A DNA stretch of 5,350 nucleotides from the NCBI GenBank assembly GCA_905233795.1, contig CAJOFP010000090.1, forward strand, positions 1-5,350. The letters are read 5' to 3'. Each line of letters opens with the position of its first letter. The first letter of the stretch is position 1. The notes beneath the pieces were generated by a model that worked only from the letters and a program-made list of their open reading frames with translations, was not told the DNA's origin and did no database searches. Made by a program: the position numbers and the translations under genes. Positions 5,194 to 5,350 of this stretch are shown here, one piece after another. This DNA comes from an uncultured Oscillibacter sp. GTDB lineage: Bacteria > Bacillota > Clostridia > Oscillospirales > Oscillospiraceae.

Positions 5194-5350
5194 ATGATGG
5201 ATAACAACGACAATGATTACGGACAGGGTTACGTCATTACGGCGTGTGATTCTCCGGACGGAGCGTTTATTCAGGACGCGCTTCATGTGGAGCCGGATAC
5301 CCGGAATTGGATTTACGACGATGACGAAAGCGCGGCGAGAGCCGCCCAAA
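5194..5350 (+). CDS. Unrecognised acidic protein, N-terminal part, runs off right edge
   Basis: The frame is open from ATG 5194 (or the adjacent ATG 5197) to the edge, giving about 52 residues. They begin MMDNNDNDYGQGYVIT and include WIYDDDESAARAAQ. The composition is that of a real soluble protein: acidic, mixed, with no stops. A TGA at 5176-5178 fixes the upstream limit. GGAGGTG (5171-5177) is a strong Shine-Dalgarno but lies 16 bases from 5194; AGAGAG (5182-5187) is better placed but weaker. The DDDESAARAAQ stretch recalls a motif in uncharacterised proteins of clostridial conjugative elements (DDEQAAKAAERDG-like). That is from memory and low in confidence, and no function is assigned. It is divergent from parB and shares the dyad-rich intergenic region with it. 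Confidence 0.7.
   Translation, partial: MMDNNDNDYGQGYVITACDSPDGAFIQDALHVEPDTRNWIYDDDESAARAAQ

Noticed and set aside
5056..5349. Minus-strand 97-codon frame at the right edge
   Set aside because: It starts at TTG at the window border, is antisense to the better plus-strand gene at 5194, and its hydrophobic/Arg-rich composition is typical of a shadow.

Overview
The window looks like the replication and maintenance core of a plasmid, or of a plasmid-like integrative element, from a Gram-positive Clostridia-type host. The main evidence is a RepA_N-type replication initiator with a DUF6017-like C-terminus, a DUF3846 protein and a ParB of the kind common on such elements. These families were recognised from memory of their sequence patterns; no search was run. 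Base composition is near half G+C by eye, with AT-rich intergenic stretches, and most genes have good AGGAGG-type ribosome binding sites.

Layout. Nearly all genes lie on the minus strand, so they read from right to left. From the right: a short acidic-start gene on the plus strand runs off the right edge (5194 onward). It is divergent from parB, and about 500 bases lie between the two starts. That gap holds no convincing gene but several dyads: an operator-like inverted repeat (5024-5049), a nested 64-base dyad (5075-5138) and a terminator-like hairpin in the parB leader (4722-4755). parB (3758-4687) ends at a strong bidirectional terminator (3674-3719). A 270-base AT-rich gap then leads to a PAPS-reductase-family PP-loop protein (2427-3485), the rep gene (733-2334), a DUF3846 gene (310-708), and an unrecognised gene that runs off the left edge (1-293) and seems to carry a frameshift. 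rep, DUF3846 and the left-edge gene are closely spaced (24 and 16 bases), each with its own Shine-Dalgarno, and probably form one operon.

How the parts may work together. Rep would start replication. In known RepA_N plasmids the origin lies inside the rep gene, in the poorly conserved middle. Here that middle holds a perfect 87-base-period tandem array (about 1513-1856) and, further along, an AT-rich patch, so it is the best origin candidate. ParB would normally pair with a ParA ATPase, but no parA is visible. Its neighbour is instead a PP-loop/cysteine-rich protein, which recalls IbrA/IbrB-type pairs.

The most interesting signals are the origin-like repeat array inside rep, the possible attenuation of parB, and the ParB plus PP-loop pairing without ParA. 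No wholly new system can be demonstrated from sequence alone.
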